In this document: positions 30,392 through 40,992 of the stretch, piece after piece | Layout of the letters: every line of letters begins with the position of its first letter | Numbering within the stretch: position 1 is the first letter of the stretch | Assembly (NCBI GenBank): GCA_000773965.1 | Contig: JRUP01000027.1 | Span: 94,521 to 158,520 of the forward strand | Origin: Enterobacter cancerogenus | GTDB lineage: Bacteria > Pseudomonadota > Gammaproteobacteria > Enterobacterales > Enterobacteriaceae | Reading direction: 5' to 3' | Length of the DNA stretch: 64,000 bases | The notes under the pieces: model-generated | Told to the model about the DNA's origin: nothing | Database searches by the model: none | What the model saw: only the letters and a program-made list of their open reading frames with translations | Position numbers and translations under genes: made by a program

Positions 30392-32314
30392 ATGCGTTTG
30401 TTTATTGCTGAAAAACCCAGCCTGGCGCGTGCCATTGCTGATGTACTGCCGAAGCCGCATCGCCGCGGTGACGGTTTTATTGCCTGTGGCAACGATCAGA
30501 TGGTCACCTGGTGTGTCGGGCATTTGCTGGAACAGGCGCAGCCGGACAGCTATGACAGCCGCTATGCGCGCTGGAATCTTGCCGACCTGCCGATCATTCC
30601 GGAAAAGTGGCGTTTACAGCCACGTCCTTCGGTGGCTAAGCAACTCAAAGTGATTGAGGGTTTGCTGCAACAGGCGAGTGAAGTGGTGCACGCCGGTGAC
30701 CCGGACCGTGAAGGTCAGCTGTTGGTGGATGAAGTGCTGGACTACCTGCAACTCGCGCCGGAAAAGCGGCAGAAAGTGCAGCGCTGTCTCATTAACGATC
30801 TCAACCCCTCCGCCGTGGAGCGAGCAGTCAGCCGTTTACGTGAGAATCGCGAGTTTATCCCGCTGTGCGTATCCGCATTGGCCCGCGCCCGCGCAGATTG
30901 GCTCTACGGCATCAATATGACCCGTGCCTGGACGCTGTTAGGCCGCAATGCCGGTTATGATGGCGTGCTGTCGGTCGGACGCGTACAAACGCCGGTGCTC
31001 GGCCTGGTGGTGCGTCGCGATGAAGAGATCGAAAACTTCATTCCGAAAGATTACTTCGAAGTGAAAGCGCACATCGTGACGCCGAAGGATGAGCGTTTTG
31101 TTGCCAGCTGGATACCCAGCGACGCCTGCGAGCCCTGGCAGGATGAGGAAGGTCGCCTGTTACACCGTTCACTGGCCGATCATGTCTTAGAGCGCATCAA
31201 CGGTAAGCCGGCGAAAGTGACTGGCTATAACGACAAACGGGAATCTGACACCGCACCATTGCCGTTTTCGCTCTCCAGCCTGCAGATCGAGGCGGCAAAG
31301 CGTTTCGGCCTGAGTGCGCAAAACGTACTGGACTGCTGCCAGCGTCTGTATGAAACCCATAAGTTGATTACTTATCCGCGTTCTGACAGCCGTTATTTGC
31401 CGGATGAACATTTTGCCGGACGGCATGCGGTGCTGAATGCGATACAGGCGCACCAACCCAATCTGACGCCGCCGACGGATTTTAATCCTGAGCAGAAGAA
31501 CCGCTGCTGGGATGATAAAAAGGTGGATGCGCACCACGCGATCATCCCTACCGCCCGCGCCAGTAAAGTGAACCTCACGGAGAATGAAGCCAATATTTAC
31601 GGCCTGGTGGCACGTCAGTATCTGATGCAATTTTGCCCAGACGCGGTGTTTCGCAAATGCGTTATCGATCTCGAGATTGGCGGGGGCAAGTTTGTTGCCA
31701 AAGCGCGTTTTCTGGCAGAAGCGGGCTGGCGTGCCTTACTCGGCAGTAAAGAACGCGATGAAGAGAACGATGGCACGCCTTTACCGGTGGTGGCAAAGGG
31801 CGATGAGCTGCTGTGTGAGCGCGGTGAGGTGCTCGCCAAGCAGACGCAGCCGCCGCGTCCGTTTACCGATGCCACCCTGTTATCCGCCATGACCGGCATC
31901 GCGCGCTTTGTTCAGGATAAAGAATTAAAGAAAGTGCTGCGTGCGACCGATGGTTTAGGGACGGAAGCGACGCGAGCCGGCATTATTGAATTATTGTTCC
32001 GCCGGACATTCCTCGTGAAAAAAGGCCGCTATATTCATTCTACGGACGCGGGCAGGGCGCTGATCCATGCGTTACCAGAAATGGCGGCCCGACCAGATAT
32101 GACGGCTCAATGGGAATCGACATTAACACGCATCAGTGAAAAGGCCTGCCGCTACGATGAGTTTATGCAGCCGCTGGTTGCCACGCTGATCGGGTTAATT
32201 GGCGAAGCGCGTCAGCGACCCTCGTTGCAATCATTTAGAGGCATTGCCGCACCGGCCGCTAAACGTAAAGCAAAACCGAAATCGACCCGGCGTAAAACCA
32301 AGGAGACAGAGTGA
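30392..32314 (+). CDS. topB: DNA topoisomerase III
   Basis: Type IA topoisomerase that decatenates and resolves recombination intermediates with RecQ. It has 640 aa (E. coli 653). The TOPRIM domain shows Glu7 (IAEKPSLA) and DPDREGQLL. The active-site tyrosine is Tyr328 in [11 protein letters not shown]. The short C-terminal tail is basic ([15 protein letters not shown]), as in E. coli. It overlaps the start of ynjH. Confidence 0.97.
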   Translation: MRLFIAEKPSLARAIADVLPKPHRRGDGFIACGNDQMVTWCVGHLLEQAQPDSYDSRYARWNLADLPIIPEKWRLQPRPSVAKQLKVIEGLLQQASEVVHAGDPDREGQLLVDEVLDYLQLAPEKRQKVQRCLINDLNPSAVERAVSRLRENREFIPLCVSALARARADWLYGINMTRAWTLLGRNAGYDGVLSVGRVQTPVLGLVVRRDEEIENFIPKDYFEVKAHIVTPKDERFVASWIPSDACEPWQDEEGRLLHRSLADHVLERINGKPAKVTGYNDKRESDTAPLPFSLSSLQIEAAKRFGLSAQNVLDCCQRLYETHKLITYPRSDSRYLPDEHFAGRHAVLNAIQAHQPNLTPPTDFNPEQKNRCWDDKKVDAHHAIIPTARASKVNLTENEANIYGLVARQYLMQFCPDAVFRKCVIDLEIGGGKFVAKARFLAEAGWRALLGSKERDEENDGTPLPVVAKGDELLCERGEVLAKQTQPPRPFTDATLLSAMTGIARFVQDKELKKVLRATDGLGTEATRAGIIELLFRRTFLVKKGRYIHSTDAGRALIHALPEMAARPDMTAQWESTLTRISEKACRYDEFMQPLVATLIGLIGEARQRPSLQSFRGIAAPAAKRKAKPKSTRRKTKETE

Positions 32315-32610
32315 TGCGTTATATCCTATTAGCGCTTAGCGGGCTGCTGTTGTGCATGAATTCGGCGCTGGCGAACCGCCAGCCGGAAAACAGTCGCGCG
32401 GGCAATACGGATGTGGTGGTGGATATGCCACCGGAAGTCTGGACACAGGGGCAGAATAATCAGCAGAGCAACTGTCTGCAGTGCTGCACTTATGAGAATC
32501 GCAGTTACTCTGAAGGGGCGGTCGTGAAAGCGGAAGGCGTGCTGCTGCAGTGTGGGCGTGATGAAAAAGTGATGGGCACTAACCCGCTTATCTGGAAAAT
32601 CATCAAGTAA
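32314..32610 (+). CDS. ynjH: DUF1496 family secreted protein YnjH
   Basis: Small exported protein of unknown function. The signal peptide ([20 protein letters not shown]) ends near residue 20. The mature part has conserved cysteines in NCLQCCTYENRSYSEGA and LLQCGRDEK, suggesting periplasmic disulfides. The ATG at 32314 shares a base with the topB stop; a GTG at 32311 is an equally placed alternative. It has 98 aa (E. coli 90). It is the last gene of selD-topB-ynjH. Confidence 0.9.
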   Translation: MRYILLALSGLLLCMNSALANRQPENSRAGNTDVVVDMPPEVWTQGQNNQQSNCLQCCTYENRSYSEGAVVKAEGVLLQCGRDEKVMGTNPLIWKIIK

Positions 32611-32613
32611 AGG

Positions 32614-32637
32614 TGCGTGGCGTTCTCACGCCACGCA
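32614..32637. terminator. Hairpin, ynjH / xthA
   Basis: Perfect 10-bp arms TGCGTGGCGT / ACGCCACGCA with a TCTC loop, between the convergent genes ynjH and xthA. T-runs are weak on both sides. Confidence 0.55.
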
Positions 32638-32643
32638 ATTTAC

Positions 32644-33456
32644 TTATTTTTCCAGATTGAACGTCGACCAGACAGGTGCATGATCCGATGGTTTTTCCAT
32701 GCTGCGGATCTCGTAATCAATGCCACTTTCAATGCAACGCGCTGCCAGCGGTTGACTGGCCAGCAACAGGTCGATACGCAGACCACGGTTATCATCAAAA
32801 CCTTTTGAACGGTAGTCGAACCAGGAGAAACGGTCAGCCGTTTCCGGGTATTTCGCGCGCCAGGTATCGACCAGACCCCAATGCAACAGGCGATCCATCC
32901 ACTCACGCTCTTCTGGCAGGAATGAGCATTTACCGGTGCGCAGCCAGCGCTTGCGGTTATCTTCGCCAATGCCGATATCAAGATCGGTACTGCTGATATT
33001 CATGTCACCCATGATCAGCACCGGCTTATCAACCGCCAACTGCTGTTCCAGATAATCCTGTAAATCACGGTAGAACTTCTCTTTCGCCGGGAATTTAGTT
33101 GGATGGTCACGGCTTTCACCCTGCGGGAAGTAACCGTTAATCACGGTGATGTCGCCAATCGGGCTGGGGATTTCCGCCATGATTAGGCGGCGTTGTGAAT
33201 CTTCATCATCACCGGGAAAACCACGACGTACCGAAACAGGCTGAGCCTTGGTCAGCAGCGCGACGCCGTAGTGGCCTTTTTGACCATGATAAAACACGTT
33301 GTAACCCAATTTGCTGACGTCTTCGAGCGGGAACATGTCATCGTGAACTTTGGTTTCCTGCAGGCCGATGACGTCTGGCTGATGCTGTTCGACGAGGGCT
33401 TCAAGTTGATGAGGGCGTGCGCGCAAGCCATTGATGTTGAAAGAGATGAATTTCAT
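32644..33456 (-). CDS. xthA: Exodeoxyribonuclease III
   Basis: AP endonuclease and 3'-5' exonuclease of base excision repair. It has 270 aa (E. coli 268). The metal-binding Glu34 lies in [10 protein letters not shown]; Asp/Asn residues in [14 protein letters not shown] and the catalytic His in SDHAPVW complete the EEP-fold site. It marks the end of the block syntenic with E. coli 39-40 min. Confidence 0.97.
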   Translation of the reverse strand: MKFISFNINGLRARPHQLEALVEQHQPDVIGLQETKVHDDMFPLEDVSKLGYNVFYHGQKGHYGVALLTKAQPVSVRRGFPGDDEDSQRRLIMAEIPSPIGDITVINGYFPQGESRDHPTKFPAKEKFYRDLQDYLEQQLAVDKPVLIMGDMNISSTDLDIGIGEDNRKRWLRTGKCSFLPEEREWMDRLLHWGLVDTWRAKYPETADRFSWFDYRSKGFDDNRGLRIDLLLASQPLAARCIESGIDYEIRSMEKPSDHAPVWSTFNLEK

Positions 33457-33566
33457 TTCGCTGCCATTCTTATCCGCAAAAGTATGCCGGGATGGTAACG
33501 AGTTTTCGTTAGAATGTCATGGATTGAATCGGGAAGAAATAACGATGTAAGCAATAGGAAAAGCGA

Positions 33567-33651
<85 letters not shown>

Positions 33652-33696
33652 AGGGATATAAAGCTCTTAGTGATTCAGGCGAGGAGATTATTCAGA

Positions 33697-33781
<85 letters not shown>

Positions 33782-33815
33782 ACTGGCCTGAATAATGTGC
33801 CTGAAAGCGGGGCGC

Positions 33816-33843
33816 ATCATACCAAATGCGTTCTGACTGTAAA
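33816..33843 (-). promoter_or_regulatory. tyrTV promoter
   Basis: On the minus strand: -35 TTTACA, 16-nt spacer, -10 TATGAT, followed by the GC-rich discriminator GCGCCCCGC. This is nearly the E. coli tyrT promoter, a model for stringent control by ppGpp and for FIS activation. Confidence 0.9.
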
Positions 33844-33924
33844 GCGCTGAAAACAAAAATATGAATCGTTTGCCCACTTTTCATCCGTGGCGCTGAAGAG
33901 TTGCACAATTCAGCGCCAGGACGC

Positions 33925-34773
33925 TTACAGAATGATGGTGCGGTTTCCGTAAACGAACACGCGCTGACCCAGCACTTTATACAATGCACGGCTCAGGACA
34001 TTCTTCTCGACATCACGACCGGCACGCATCATCTCTTCTGCAGTGTAGCTGTGATCGACGTTGATCACGTCCTGCATGATGATCGGACCTTCATCGAGGT
34101 TGTCATTCACGTAGTGCGCGGTAGCACCGATAATTTTCACACCACGCTCGTAAGCCTGATGGTAAGGACGCGCGCCGATGAAGGCAGGCAGGAACGAGTG
34201 GTGAATATTGATGATCTGATTCGGGTAACGCTGCACAAAAGCCGGCGTCAGCACGCGCATATATTTGGCCAGCACCACGTAATCCGGCTGGTAGCGATCA
34301 ATTTCATCGCCCATGCGGTTGTCATGCTCTTCACGCGTCAGGCCTTCATGGCTGACCAGAACAAACGGAATATCGAAACGTTCAACCAGCGAGCGCAGCG
34401 TTTCATGGTTACCAATGACGGCGGCAATCTCCATATCGAGACCACCAAACGCGCATTTCATCAGCAGATCGCCCAGGCAATGCGCCTCTTTGGTCACCAG
34501 AATCACCACACGACGACGACCAGCGCTCTGCAATTCACGTACTGAGCCCACTGGTAACGCGCTGTCGAGGTCGGCCAGCAGGGTATTGTCGTTAAAAATC
34601 CCTTCCAGCTCTGTACGCATGAAAAAGCGCCCGGTACGGTGATCGACAAACTCGTTGTTTTGCACAATGTTGAGTTCATGCTTGTAGCAAATGTTGGTGA
34701 TCTTGGCGATCAGACCTTTCGCATCTGGGCAAATGGTCCGTAAAACTTTTCGTTGCGTGTTTTGCGCTTGCAT
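33925..34773 (-). CDS. purU: Formyltetrahydrofolate deformylase
   Basis: Hydrolyses 10-formyl-THF to THF and formate, supplying formate for PurT-dependent purine synthesis. The N-terminal ACT domain (CPDAKGLIAKITNICYKH) is followed by a formyltransferase domain with NIHHSFLPAFIGARPYHQAY and the DEGPIIMQ motif. The start at 34773 (MQAQNTQRKVL) gives 282 aa (E. coli 280); a frame from 34821 adds 16 residues without support. It lies upstream of tyrTV, as in E. coli. Confidence 0.96.
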   Translation of the reverse strand: MQAQNTQRKVLRTICPDAKGLIAKITNICYKHELNIVQNNEFVDHRTGRFFMRTELEGIFNDNTLLADLDSALPVGSVRELQSAGRRRVVILVTKEAHCLGDLLMKCAFGGLDMEIAAVIGNHETLRSLVERFDIPFVLVSHEGLTREEHDNRMGDEIDRYQPDYVVLAKYMRVLTPAFVQRYPNQIINIHHSFLPAFIGARPYHQAYERGVKIIGATAHYVNDNLDEGPIIMQDVINVDHSYTAEEMMRAGRDVEKNVLSRALYKVLGQRVFVYGNRTIIL

Positions 34774-34830
34774 CTCGATCAGAGTCCTGTCAAAGCGATG
34801 AATGGTAAAGCCGTTGTGCATCTGTCCAGA

Positions 34831-35286
34831 TTAACCACAACATTTTTTGTATTTTTTATCGGAGCCACAAGGACAGCGATCGTTGCGCCCCAGTTCGGGC
34901 ACCGTTCCGTCGATATAGTACCAGCGTTGATCCTCACGAAGAAAGCGTGAACATTCATAGATGGCCGAAGTGCGCTCTTTTTCGCGGTAACGCGCAAAAA
35001 AGGTCACAAAGGCTTCATTCTCGTGGCTTCCATGATTACAACGGGTTACATTCAAGCCCAGCCATTCAGTGCCGGAAAAACTTTCAGATAATAACGTCTC
35101 AAGGTCGGCCACACGCTTACTGGAGTGCCAGGTCGCAGCCAGATAGCCAGCATTCTTTTCAACATAGGCGGTGTAGCGTGAACGCATTAATTGTTCAGCG
35201 CTGGCAGGGAATGCCTGACCGCTCAGAAAGGGCTGGCAACATAAGCTATACTGCTTTCCGCTGCAGCAGGGGCACTTTTCAGACAC
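34831..35286 (-). CDS. ychJ: YchJ family protein with SEC-C motif
   Basis: Protein of unknown function, 151 aa (E. coli 152). It has SEC-C-like zinc-binding cysteines at both ends: CPCCSGKQYSLCC at the N-terminus and CPCGSDKKYKKCC at the C-terminus, around a central NTF2-like domain (SRYTAYVEKNAGYLAATWH). It lies 57 nt upstream of purU in the same direction and is divergent from rssA. Confidence 0.94.
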   Translation of the reverse strand: MSEKCPCCSGKQYSLCCQPFLSGQAFPASAEQLMRSRYTAYVEKNAGYLAATWHSSKRVADLETLLSESFSGTEWLGLNVTRCNHGSHENEAFVTFFARYREKERTSAIYECSRFLREDQRWYYIDGTVPELGRNDRCPCGSDKKYKKCCG

Positions 35287-35382
35287 GTCATCTCCTGTGA
35301 GTGATTAAAGTTAATTAAAGTGTGCGCTATGGTAGCCGACTGCTGAGCGGGATGCTACGTACCAGACTAATCACGAGGTGCG

Positions 35383-36288
35383 ATGAGAAAGGTGAGGATC
35401 GGGCTGGCCCTGGGTTCGGGAGCCGCCAAGGGCTGGGCGCATATCGGTGTGATTAATGCACTGGAGCGTGCCGGCATTGAAATTGATGTGGTTGCAGGCT
35501 GCTCAGTCGGCGCGCTGGTGGGATCGGCGTACGTCAATAATCGGCTGGGCGTGATGGAAAAGTGGGTCAGCGCATTCCGCTATTGGGACGTGATCCGGCT
35601 CATGGATCTGTCGTGGCAGCGTGGTGGTTTGCTGCGCGGTGACCGCGTGTTCAGCCATATTCGTCAGCTGATCCCGAATGAGTTTATTGAAGGGTGCAAT
35701 AAACCCTTTGGCGTGGTGGCTTCAAATTTAAGTACCGGTCGTGAGTTGTGGTTAACCGAAGGCGATTTGCATCAGGCAGTACGCGCGTCCTGTAGTATGC
35801 CAGGCTTACTACCACCCGTTGGCTACAATGGTTACTGGCTGGTGGATGGTGCCGTGGTCAATCCGGTGCCGATATCTCTGACACGAGCCCTTGGCGCCGA
35901 CATTGTCATCGCAGTGGACTTACAGCATGACGCGCATTTAATGCAGCAGGATTTATTATCGGTGACACCACAAAGTGGCGAAGAAGAGGCCGCAGCAGAA
36001 GCATTAAGCTGGGGCAAAAAATTGCGCCAGCGCATACTGGGTCTGACGCACCGCCGGGCCAATCAGACGCCGGGTGCTATGGAGATCATGTCCACATCCA
36101 TCCAGATTCTGGAAAACCGCCTTAAACGTAATCGTATGGCGGGCGATCCACCGGATGTGCTGATTCAACCGTTTTGTCCGCAGATATCCACACTGGATTT
36201 TCATCGTGCAGAAGAAGCCATTGCGGCAGGTAAAGCCGCCGTCGAGAAAAAAATGGATGAACTATTACCGCTGGTCCGTGGCAGATAA
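35383..36288 (+). CDS. rssA: Patatin-like protein RssA
   Basis: Patatin-family putative lipid hydrolase. The oxyanion motif GSGAAKGWAHIG, the nucleophile elbow GCSVG (Ser41) and the second dyad residue Asp155 in LVDGAVVNP are all present, so it looks catalytically competent. It has 301 aa, the E. coli length. rssB follows 102 nt downstream on the same strand. Its physiological substrate is not known. Confidence 0.95.
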   Translation: MRKVRIGLALGSGAAKGWAHIGVINALERAGIEIDVVAGCSVGALVGSAYVNNRLGVMEKWVSAFRYWDVIRLMDLSWQRGGLLRGDRVFSHIRQLIPNEFIEGCNKPFGVVASNLSTGRELWLTEGDLHQAVRASCSMPGLLPPVGYNGYWLVDGAVVNPVPISLTRALGADIVIAVDLQHDAHLMQQDLLSVTPQSGEEEAAAEALSWGKKLRQRILGLTHRRANQTPGAMEIMSTSIQILENRLKRNRMAGDPPDVLIQPFCPQISTLDFHRAEEAIAAGKAAVEKKMDELLPLVRGR

Positions 36289-36390
36289 TCAGGTTGTTCA
36301 TTCACAGGCAGTGCGACTTCAGTCAATTCTGAAAGGCGCAACTGCGTTTTATGAACCACTATTGAAATATCTGGTACGCAGGGGGAGAGA

Positions 36391-37407
36391 ATGGAAAAAC
36401 CACTAATCGGCAAAAAGATACTCATTGTCGAAGATGAGGTCGTTTTCCGTTCGATGTTAGACACGATGCTGGTGGGGCTGGGAGCCAGCACGCTGGAAGC
36501 GGGAGATGGCCTTGATGGCTTAACCTTACTGTCGGCTCAAGCCGTTGATCTGGTGATTTGCGATCTGGAGATGCCGCGCATGGGGGGGCTTCAGTTCGTC
36601 GAACGTATTCGCAGCCGCGGTAATAGCGTGCCAATCTTGATTATCTCCGCTACGCAGAACATGGCCGATATTGCGCATGTCCTGCGCCTTGGGGTTCAGG
36701 ATGTCCTGCTTAAGCCACTGAGAAACCTCGAACGTTTTCGTGAAGCCGTGTATGAGTGCCTTTATCCTTCGATGTTCACTTCCAAAGTTGAGGAAGATGA
36801 ACAACTGTTTCAGGATTGGGACGCACTGGTCCGCGATCCTTTAGCTGCGTCTAAGTTACTGAAGCAGTTGCAACCACCGGTTCAGCAAACCATCGCCAAT
36901 TGCCGCATTAATTATCGCCAGCTGACCATGGCTGAACAGCCGGGGTTGGTGCTGGATATTGCCGCGTTGTCCGACAAGGATCTGGCCTTCTACTGTCTTG
37001 ATGTGACCCGAGCAGGTGATAATGGCGTGTTGGCCGCCTTACTATTGCGCGCGCTGTTTAATGGTCTGTTACAGGAGCAACTTTCCGGACAGAAACAGCG
37101 CTTGCCGGAGTTAAACGGCCTGCTGCGCCAGGTCAATATGCTGTTACGCCAGGCCAATCTCAGTGGCCAGTTCCCCTTGTTGGTGGGGTACTACCATCGT
37201 CAGTTGAAAAACCTGATTCTGGTCTCCGCTGGCCTCAACGCCACATTGCACATTAACACCCATCAGATTCAACTCAGTAATGGCGTACCGCTTGGTACTA
37301 TGGGCAGTACGCACCTCAATCAGATCAGTCAACGCGCTGATGCCTGGCAGTGCCATGTGTGGGGCGCGGGTGGCAGGCTACGGCTGATGTTATCGGCTGA
37401 AGAATAA
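36391..37407 (+). CDS. rssB: RpoS adaptor / response regulator RssB
   Basis: Adaptor that delivers RpoS (sigma-S) to the ClpXP protease in growing cells. The N-terminal receiver domain has the phosphoacceptor Asp58 in LVICDLEMPRMGG and the acidic pocket VEDE. The C-terminal half is a degenerate PP2C-like domain (about residues 150-338). It has 338 aa (E. coli 337). It is the second gene of rssAB; the 102-nt gap may hold its own sigma-S-dependent promoter, as in E. coli. Confidence 0.96.
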   Translation: MEKPLIGKKILIVEDEVVFRSMLDTMLVGLGASTLEAGDGLDGLTLLSAQAVDLVICDLEMPRMGGLQFVERIRSRGNSVPILIISATQNMADIAHVLRLGVQDVLLKPLRNLERFREAVYECLYPSMFTSKVEEDEQLFQDWDALVRDPLAASKLLKQLQPPVQQTIANCRINYRQLTMAEQPGLVLDIAALSDKDLAFYCLDVTRAGDNGVLAALLLRALFNGLLQEQLSGQKQRLPELNGLLRQVNMLLRQANLSGQFPLLVGYYHRQLKNLILVSAGLNATLHINTHQIQLSNGVPLGTMGSTHLNQISQRADAWQCHVWGAGGRLRLMLSAEE

Positions 37408-37466
37408 GCGATTGGATTTATATTTTTTGCGGGCTGGAGACAGGGCCAAGGGTAAGCTTTACACTT

Positions 37467-37480
37467 GGGTAATAGTCTTA
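37467..37480 (-). promoter_or_regulatory. RcsAB-like core upstream of galU
   Basis: On the minus strand this reads TAAGACTATTACCC, which shares TAAGACTATT with the box upstream of wbaP. It lies 122 bp before the galU start. Ten of 14 positions match the RcsAB consensus, so this alone is weak evidence. Confidence 0.3.
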
Positions 37481-37601
37481 AATTCCGCGGATTAGCTCCA
37501 TCCAGGATAAATCCGTCTGATAGTAACTGATATACTCATTTCGTTTTTTAAACCGACATATCAAGTATTAACTTGAACGGCCTATTAAGAGAGGTATTTA
37601 G

Positions 37602-38510
37602 ATGTCTGCCTATAAGTCTAAAGTAAAAAAAGCGGTAATCCCGGTTGCAGGTCTGGGTACGCGTATGCTGCCTGCTACTAAAGCTATTCCAAAAGAGATG
37701 TTACCGCTGGTCGATAAGCCGCTGATCCAATATGTCGTGAATGAGTGTATCGCTGCGGGCATTAACGAAATCGTGTTGGTTACGCACTCTTCTAAAAACG
37801 CCATCGAAAACCATTTTGATACCAGTTTTGAGCTGGAATCCATGCTGGAAAAACGCGTTAAGCGTCAGCTGCTGGACGAAATCCAGTCTATCTGTCCTCC
37901 ACACGTGACCATCATGCAGGTGCGTCAGGGTATTGCGAAAGGCCTTGGCCACGCAGTGATGTGTGCACATCCGCTGGTCGGTGATGAGCCGGTTGCCGTG
38001 ATTCTGCCCGATGTGATCATCGATGAGTACGAATCTGACCCAACCAAAGACAACCTGGCAGAAATGCTGGCGCGTTACGAAGAAAGCGGCCGCAGCCAGA
38101 TCATGGTAGAGCCGGTTGCTGATGTGACCGCTTACGGTGTCGTTGACTGCAAAGGTGCTGACCTGGCGCCAGGCCAGAGCGCGCCAATGGTGGGTGTGGT
38201 TGAGAAGCCTAAAGCTTCTGAAGCGCCTTCTAACCTCGCAGTTGTGGGTCGTTACGTGCTGTCTGCTGACATCTGGCCACTGCTGGCGAAAACCCCTCCA
38301 GGTGCTGGCGGCGAAGTTCAGCTGACTGACTCCATCGCCATGCTGATGGAAAAAGAGACCGTTGAAGCCTATCACCTGACCGGTGTAAGCCATGACTGCG
38401 GTAACAAACTGGGTTATATGCAGGCTTTCGTTGAGTATGGCGTTCGTCATCCAGTACTGGGTAAAGACTTTACTCAATGGCTGGAAGGCGCTGTAGGCAA
38501 CAAAAAGTAA
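37602..38510 (+). CDS. galU: UTP-glucose-1-phosphate uridylyltransferase
   Basis: Makes UDP-glucose from UTP and glucose-1-phosphate. The nucleotidyltransferase start [22 protein letters not shown], the [12 protein letters not shown] loop and the GLGHAV motif are intact. It has 302 aa, the E. coli length. GAGAGG lies upstream of the ATG. It heads galU-ugd-epimerase, with gaps of 23 and 14 nt. Confidence 0.97.
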   Translation: MSAYKSKVKKAVIPVAGLGTRMLPATKAIPKEMLPLVDKPLIQYVVNECIAAGINEIVLVTHSSKNAIENHFDTSFELESMLEKRVKRQLLDEIQSICPPHVTIMQVRQGIAKGLGHAVMCAHPLVGDEPVAVILPDVIIDEYESDPTKDNLAEMLARYEESGRSQIMVEPVADVTAYGVVDCKGADLAPGQSAPMVGVVEKPKASEAPSNLAVVGRYVLSADIWPLLAKTPPGAGGEVQLTDSIAMLMEKETVEAYHLTGVSHDCGNKLGYMQAFVEYGVRHPVLGKDFTQWLEGAVGNKK

Positions 38511-38533
38511 TTCATTAAACACAGGATAATTCA

Positions 38534-39874
38534 ATGAAAGTCACTGTATTTGGTATCGGCTATGTCGGTCTGGTTCAGGCTGCGGTGTTAGCCGAAGTCG
38601 GACATGACGTTCTCTGTATTGATGTCGATGAAAAGAAAGTCGAAAACCTGAAAAAAGGCCATATTCCGATTTTCGAACCGGGTTTGACGCCGCTGGTGAT
38701 GTCTAACTATGAAGCGGGTCGCCTGAAGTTCAGCACCAATGCAGAAGAGGGTGTTAACCACGGTGTCATGCAATTTATTGCTGTGGGTACGCCGCCGGAT
38801 GAAGACGGTTCTGCCGATCTGAAATATGTGACTGCGGTTGCGCGGACAATTGCAGCGCACATGAACGATCATAAAGTGGTGATCGATAAATCTACTGTCC
38901 CTGTCGGAACGGCTGATCGTGTGCGTGCAGTAATGGCCGAGACGCTGCAAAAACGTGATGTGAACATCCCGTTTGATGTGGTTTCTAACCCTGAATTCCT
39001 CAAGGAAGGGGCTGCAGTAAACGACTGCATGCGTCCTGAGCGCATCGTGGTGGGCACTGATAACGACGACGTGGTTGAGTTGTTGCGTGAGCTTTATGAG
39101 CCATTCAACCGCAATCACGATCGCATGATTCTGATGGATATCCGCAGTGCAGAGCTGACCAAGTACGCAGCGAACTGCATGCTGGCGACCAAAATCAGCT
39201 TCATGAACGAAATCTCTAACCTGGCAGAACGTCTGGGAGCCGACGTTGAGAAAGTCCGCCAGGGGATTGGTTCAGATTCTCGCATTGGTTATCACTTCAT
39301 CTACCCTGGCTGTGGCTACGGTGGTTCGTGCTTCCCGAAAGACGTGCAGGCGCTGATTCGTACTGCTGAGTCGATTGGTTACACACCGCGTCTGTTGCAG
39401 GCGGTAGAAGATGTGAATGATTCACAGAAGAACAAATTGCCGAGCTTCATCAAGCGGCATTTTGGCGACGATTTGCGTGGCAAAACCTTTGCTCTCTGGG
39501 GCCTTGCGTTCAAACCTAACACCGACGATATGCGTGAAGCCTCCAGCCGTGTGCTGATGGAAACGCTATGGGAAGCGGGTGCGACCATTCAGGCATTTGA
39601 CCCGGAAGCAATGGAAGAAGCGCAGCGTATTTATGGCCACCGCGACGACCTGAAGCTGACCGGTACCAAAGAAGCGGCGTTGCAGGGTGCTGATGGCCTG
39701 GTCATTTGTACTGAATGGCAGAACTTCCGTGCGCCAGATTTCGACGTTATCAAAACCGCGTTAAAACAACCCGTGATTTTTGATGGTCGTAACCTGTATG
39801 ATCCGGAGCGTATCAGCAAACGCGGCTTTACGTATTACGCTATCGGCCGCGGAGCATCAATTCAAATTGTGTAA
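38534..39874 (+). CDS. ugd: UDP-glucose 6-dehydrogenase
   Basis: Oxidises UDP-glucose to UDP-glucuronate with two NAD+. The Rossmann motif GIGYVGL lies at residues 7-13. Catalytic residues are Lys210 (ELTKYAAN) and Cys266 ([10 protein letters not shown]). At 446 aa it is the long form of the family (E. coli Ugd has 388 aa), resembling enzymes of alpha-proteobacteria and Erwiniaceae. It is the second gene of the galU operon, producing the precursor for the downstream epimerase. Confidence 0.95.
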   Translation: MKVTVFGIGYVGLVQAAVLAEVGHDVLCIDVDEKKVENLKKGHIPIFEPGLTPLVMSNYEAGRLKFSTNAEEGVNHGVMQFIAVGTPPDEDGSADLKYVTAVARTIAAHMNDHKVVIDKSTVPVGTADRVRAVMAETLQKRDVNIPFDVVSNPEFLKEGAAVNDCMRPERIVVGTDNDDVVELLRELYEPFNRNHDRMILMDIRSAELTKYAANCMLATKISFMNEISNLAERLGADVEKVRQGIGSDSRIGYHFIYPGCGYGGSCFPKDVQALIRTAESIGYTPRLLQAVEDVNDSQKNKLPSFIKRHFGDDLRGKTFALWGLAFKPNTDDMREASSRVLMETLWEAGATIQAFDPEAMEEAQRIYGHRDDLKLTGTKEAALQGADGLVICTEWQNFRAPDFDVIKTALKQPVIFDGRNLYDPERISKRGFTYYAIGRGASIQIV

Positions 39875-39888
39875 TAAATGAGGGATGT

Positions 39889-40896
39889 ATGAAGTTTTTG
39901 GTTACCGGTGCGGCAGGTTTTATTGGATTTCACGTGAGTCAGCGTTTGCTGGCCGCCGGTCACCAGGTCGTCGGTATCGATAACCTGAATGACTATTACG
40001 ATGTCAGCCTGAAACAAGCGCGCTTAGACCAGATCCTCCAGCATCCCGAGTTTATTTTCCTGAAAATGGACCTGGCAGATCGCCAGGCCATTTCTTCATT
40101 ATTCGAAGATCATGCATTTGAACGCGTGATCCATCTGGGTGCGCAAGCGGGCGTTCGTTATTCAATTGATAACCCACACGCTTACGCCGATGCCAATCTC
40201 ATTGGCCACCTCAATATTCTCGAAGGGTGCCGCCATCATAAAGTTGGCCACCTGTTGTATGCGTCATCCAGCTCAGTATATGGGCTTAACCGCAAAATGC
40301 CTTTCTCAACGGATGACTCTGTTGATCATCCTATTTCTCTGTATGCGGCCACGAAAAAAGCCAACGAATTGATGTCGCATACTTATTCCCATTTATACCA
40401 GTTGCCCACCACCGGTCTGCGCTTCTTTACTGTTTACGGTCCATGGGGACGTCCGGATATGGCGTTATTCAAATTCACCCGCGCAATGCTGGCCGGTGAG
40501 CAAATTGACGTCTATAACCGTGGGCAAATGACCCGAGATTTTACTTACATTGATGATATTGCTGAAGCTATCGTGCGTATGCAGGATGTGATTCCGCAGG
40601 CTGATGAAAACTGGACCGTGGAAGCGGGATCGCCGGCCACCAGTTCTGCGCCATACCGGCTTTACAATATCGGCAACAGCCAGCCGACCAGCCTGATGAC
40701 CTATATCGAGTCACTGGAAAAAGCGTTGGGCATTGAAGCGAAGAAAAATATGCTGCCGATGCAGCCGGGAGATGTGCTCAATACCAGTGCGGATACCCAG
40801 CCGTTATATGATGCGATTCAGTTCCGTCCGCAAACCAGGGTTGAGCAGGGCGTGCAGAACTTTGTTGATTGGTATCGTCGCTTTTATCAGCAATAA
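39889..40896 (+). CDS. UDP-glucuronate 4-epimerase (NAD-dependent SDR)
   Basis: Extended SDR epimerase of 335 aa. The NAD motif TGAAGFIG lies at residues 6-13, and the catalytic Tyr152/Lys156 pair in SLYAATKKANE. The opening DNLNDYYDVSLKQARL is typical of UDP-glucuronate 4-epimerases (Uge/CapI type), and its place right after ugd, 14 nt downstream, fits that substrate. The product would be UDP-galacturonate for exopolysaccharide or LPS core. UDP-glucose 4-epimerase activity is a less likely alternative. Confidence 0.88.
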   Translation: MKFLVTGAAGFIGFHVSQRLLAAGHQVVGIDNLNDYYDVSLKQARLDQILQHPEFIFLKMDLADRQAISSLFEDHAFERVIHLGAQAGVRYSIDNPHAYADANLIGHLNILEGCRHHKVGHLLYASSSSVYGLNRKMPFSTDDSVDHPISLYAATKKANELMSHTYSHLYQLPTTGLRFFTVYGPWGRPDMALFKFTRAMLAGEQIDVYNRGQMTRDFTYIDDIAEAIVRMQDVIPQADENWTVEAGSPATSSAPYRLYNIGNSQPTSLMTYIESLEKALGIEAKKNMLPMQPGDVLNTSADTQPLYDAIQFRPQTRVEQGVQNFVDWYRRFYQQ

Positions 40897-40905
40897 AGAC
40901 GCATT

Positions 40906-40933
40906 AAAAAAGGAAGCCAGCGGCTTCCTTTTT
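40906..40933. terminator. Bidirectional terminator, epimerase / hns
   Basis: Hairpin AGGAAGCC / GGCTTCCT flanked by A-runs and T-runs on both sides, between the converging galU operon and hns. Confidence 0.85.
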
Positions 40934-40992
40934 CTTACCCGGTGTAAAGTGAACTCACGTTAGCGCTATTCACAATTCGAAGCACTGGAAAA

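Noticed and set aside
37701-38534. Long open frame (277 aa) on the minus strand opposite galU
   Set aside because: It is antisense to the well-conserved galU, rich in His and Arg in the way typical of shadow frames, and has no recognisable domain.
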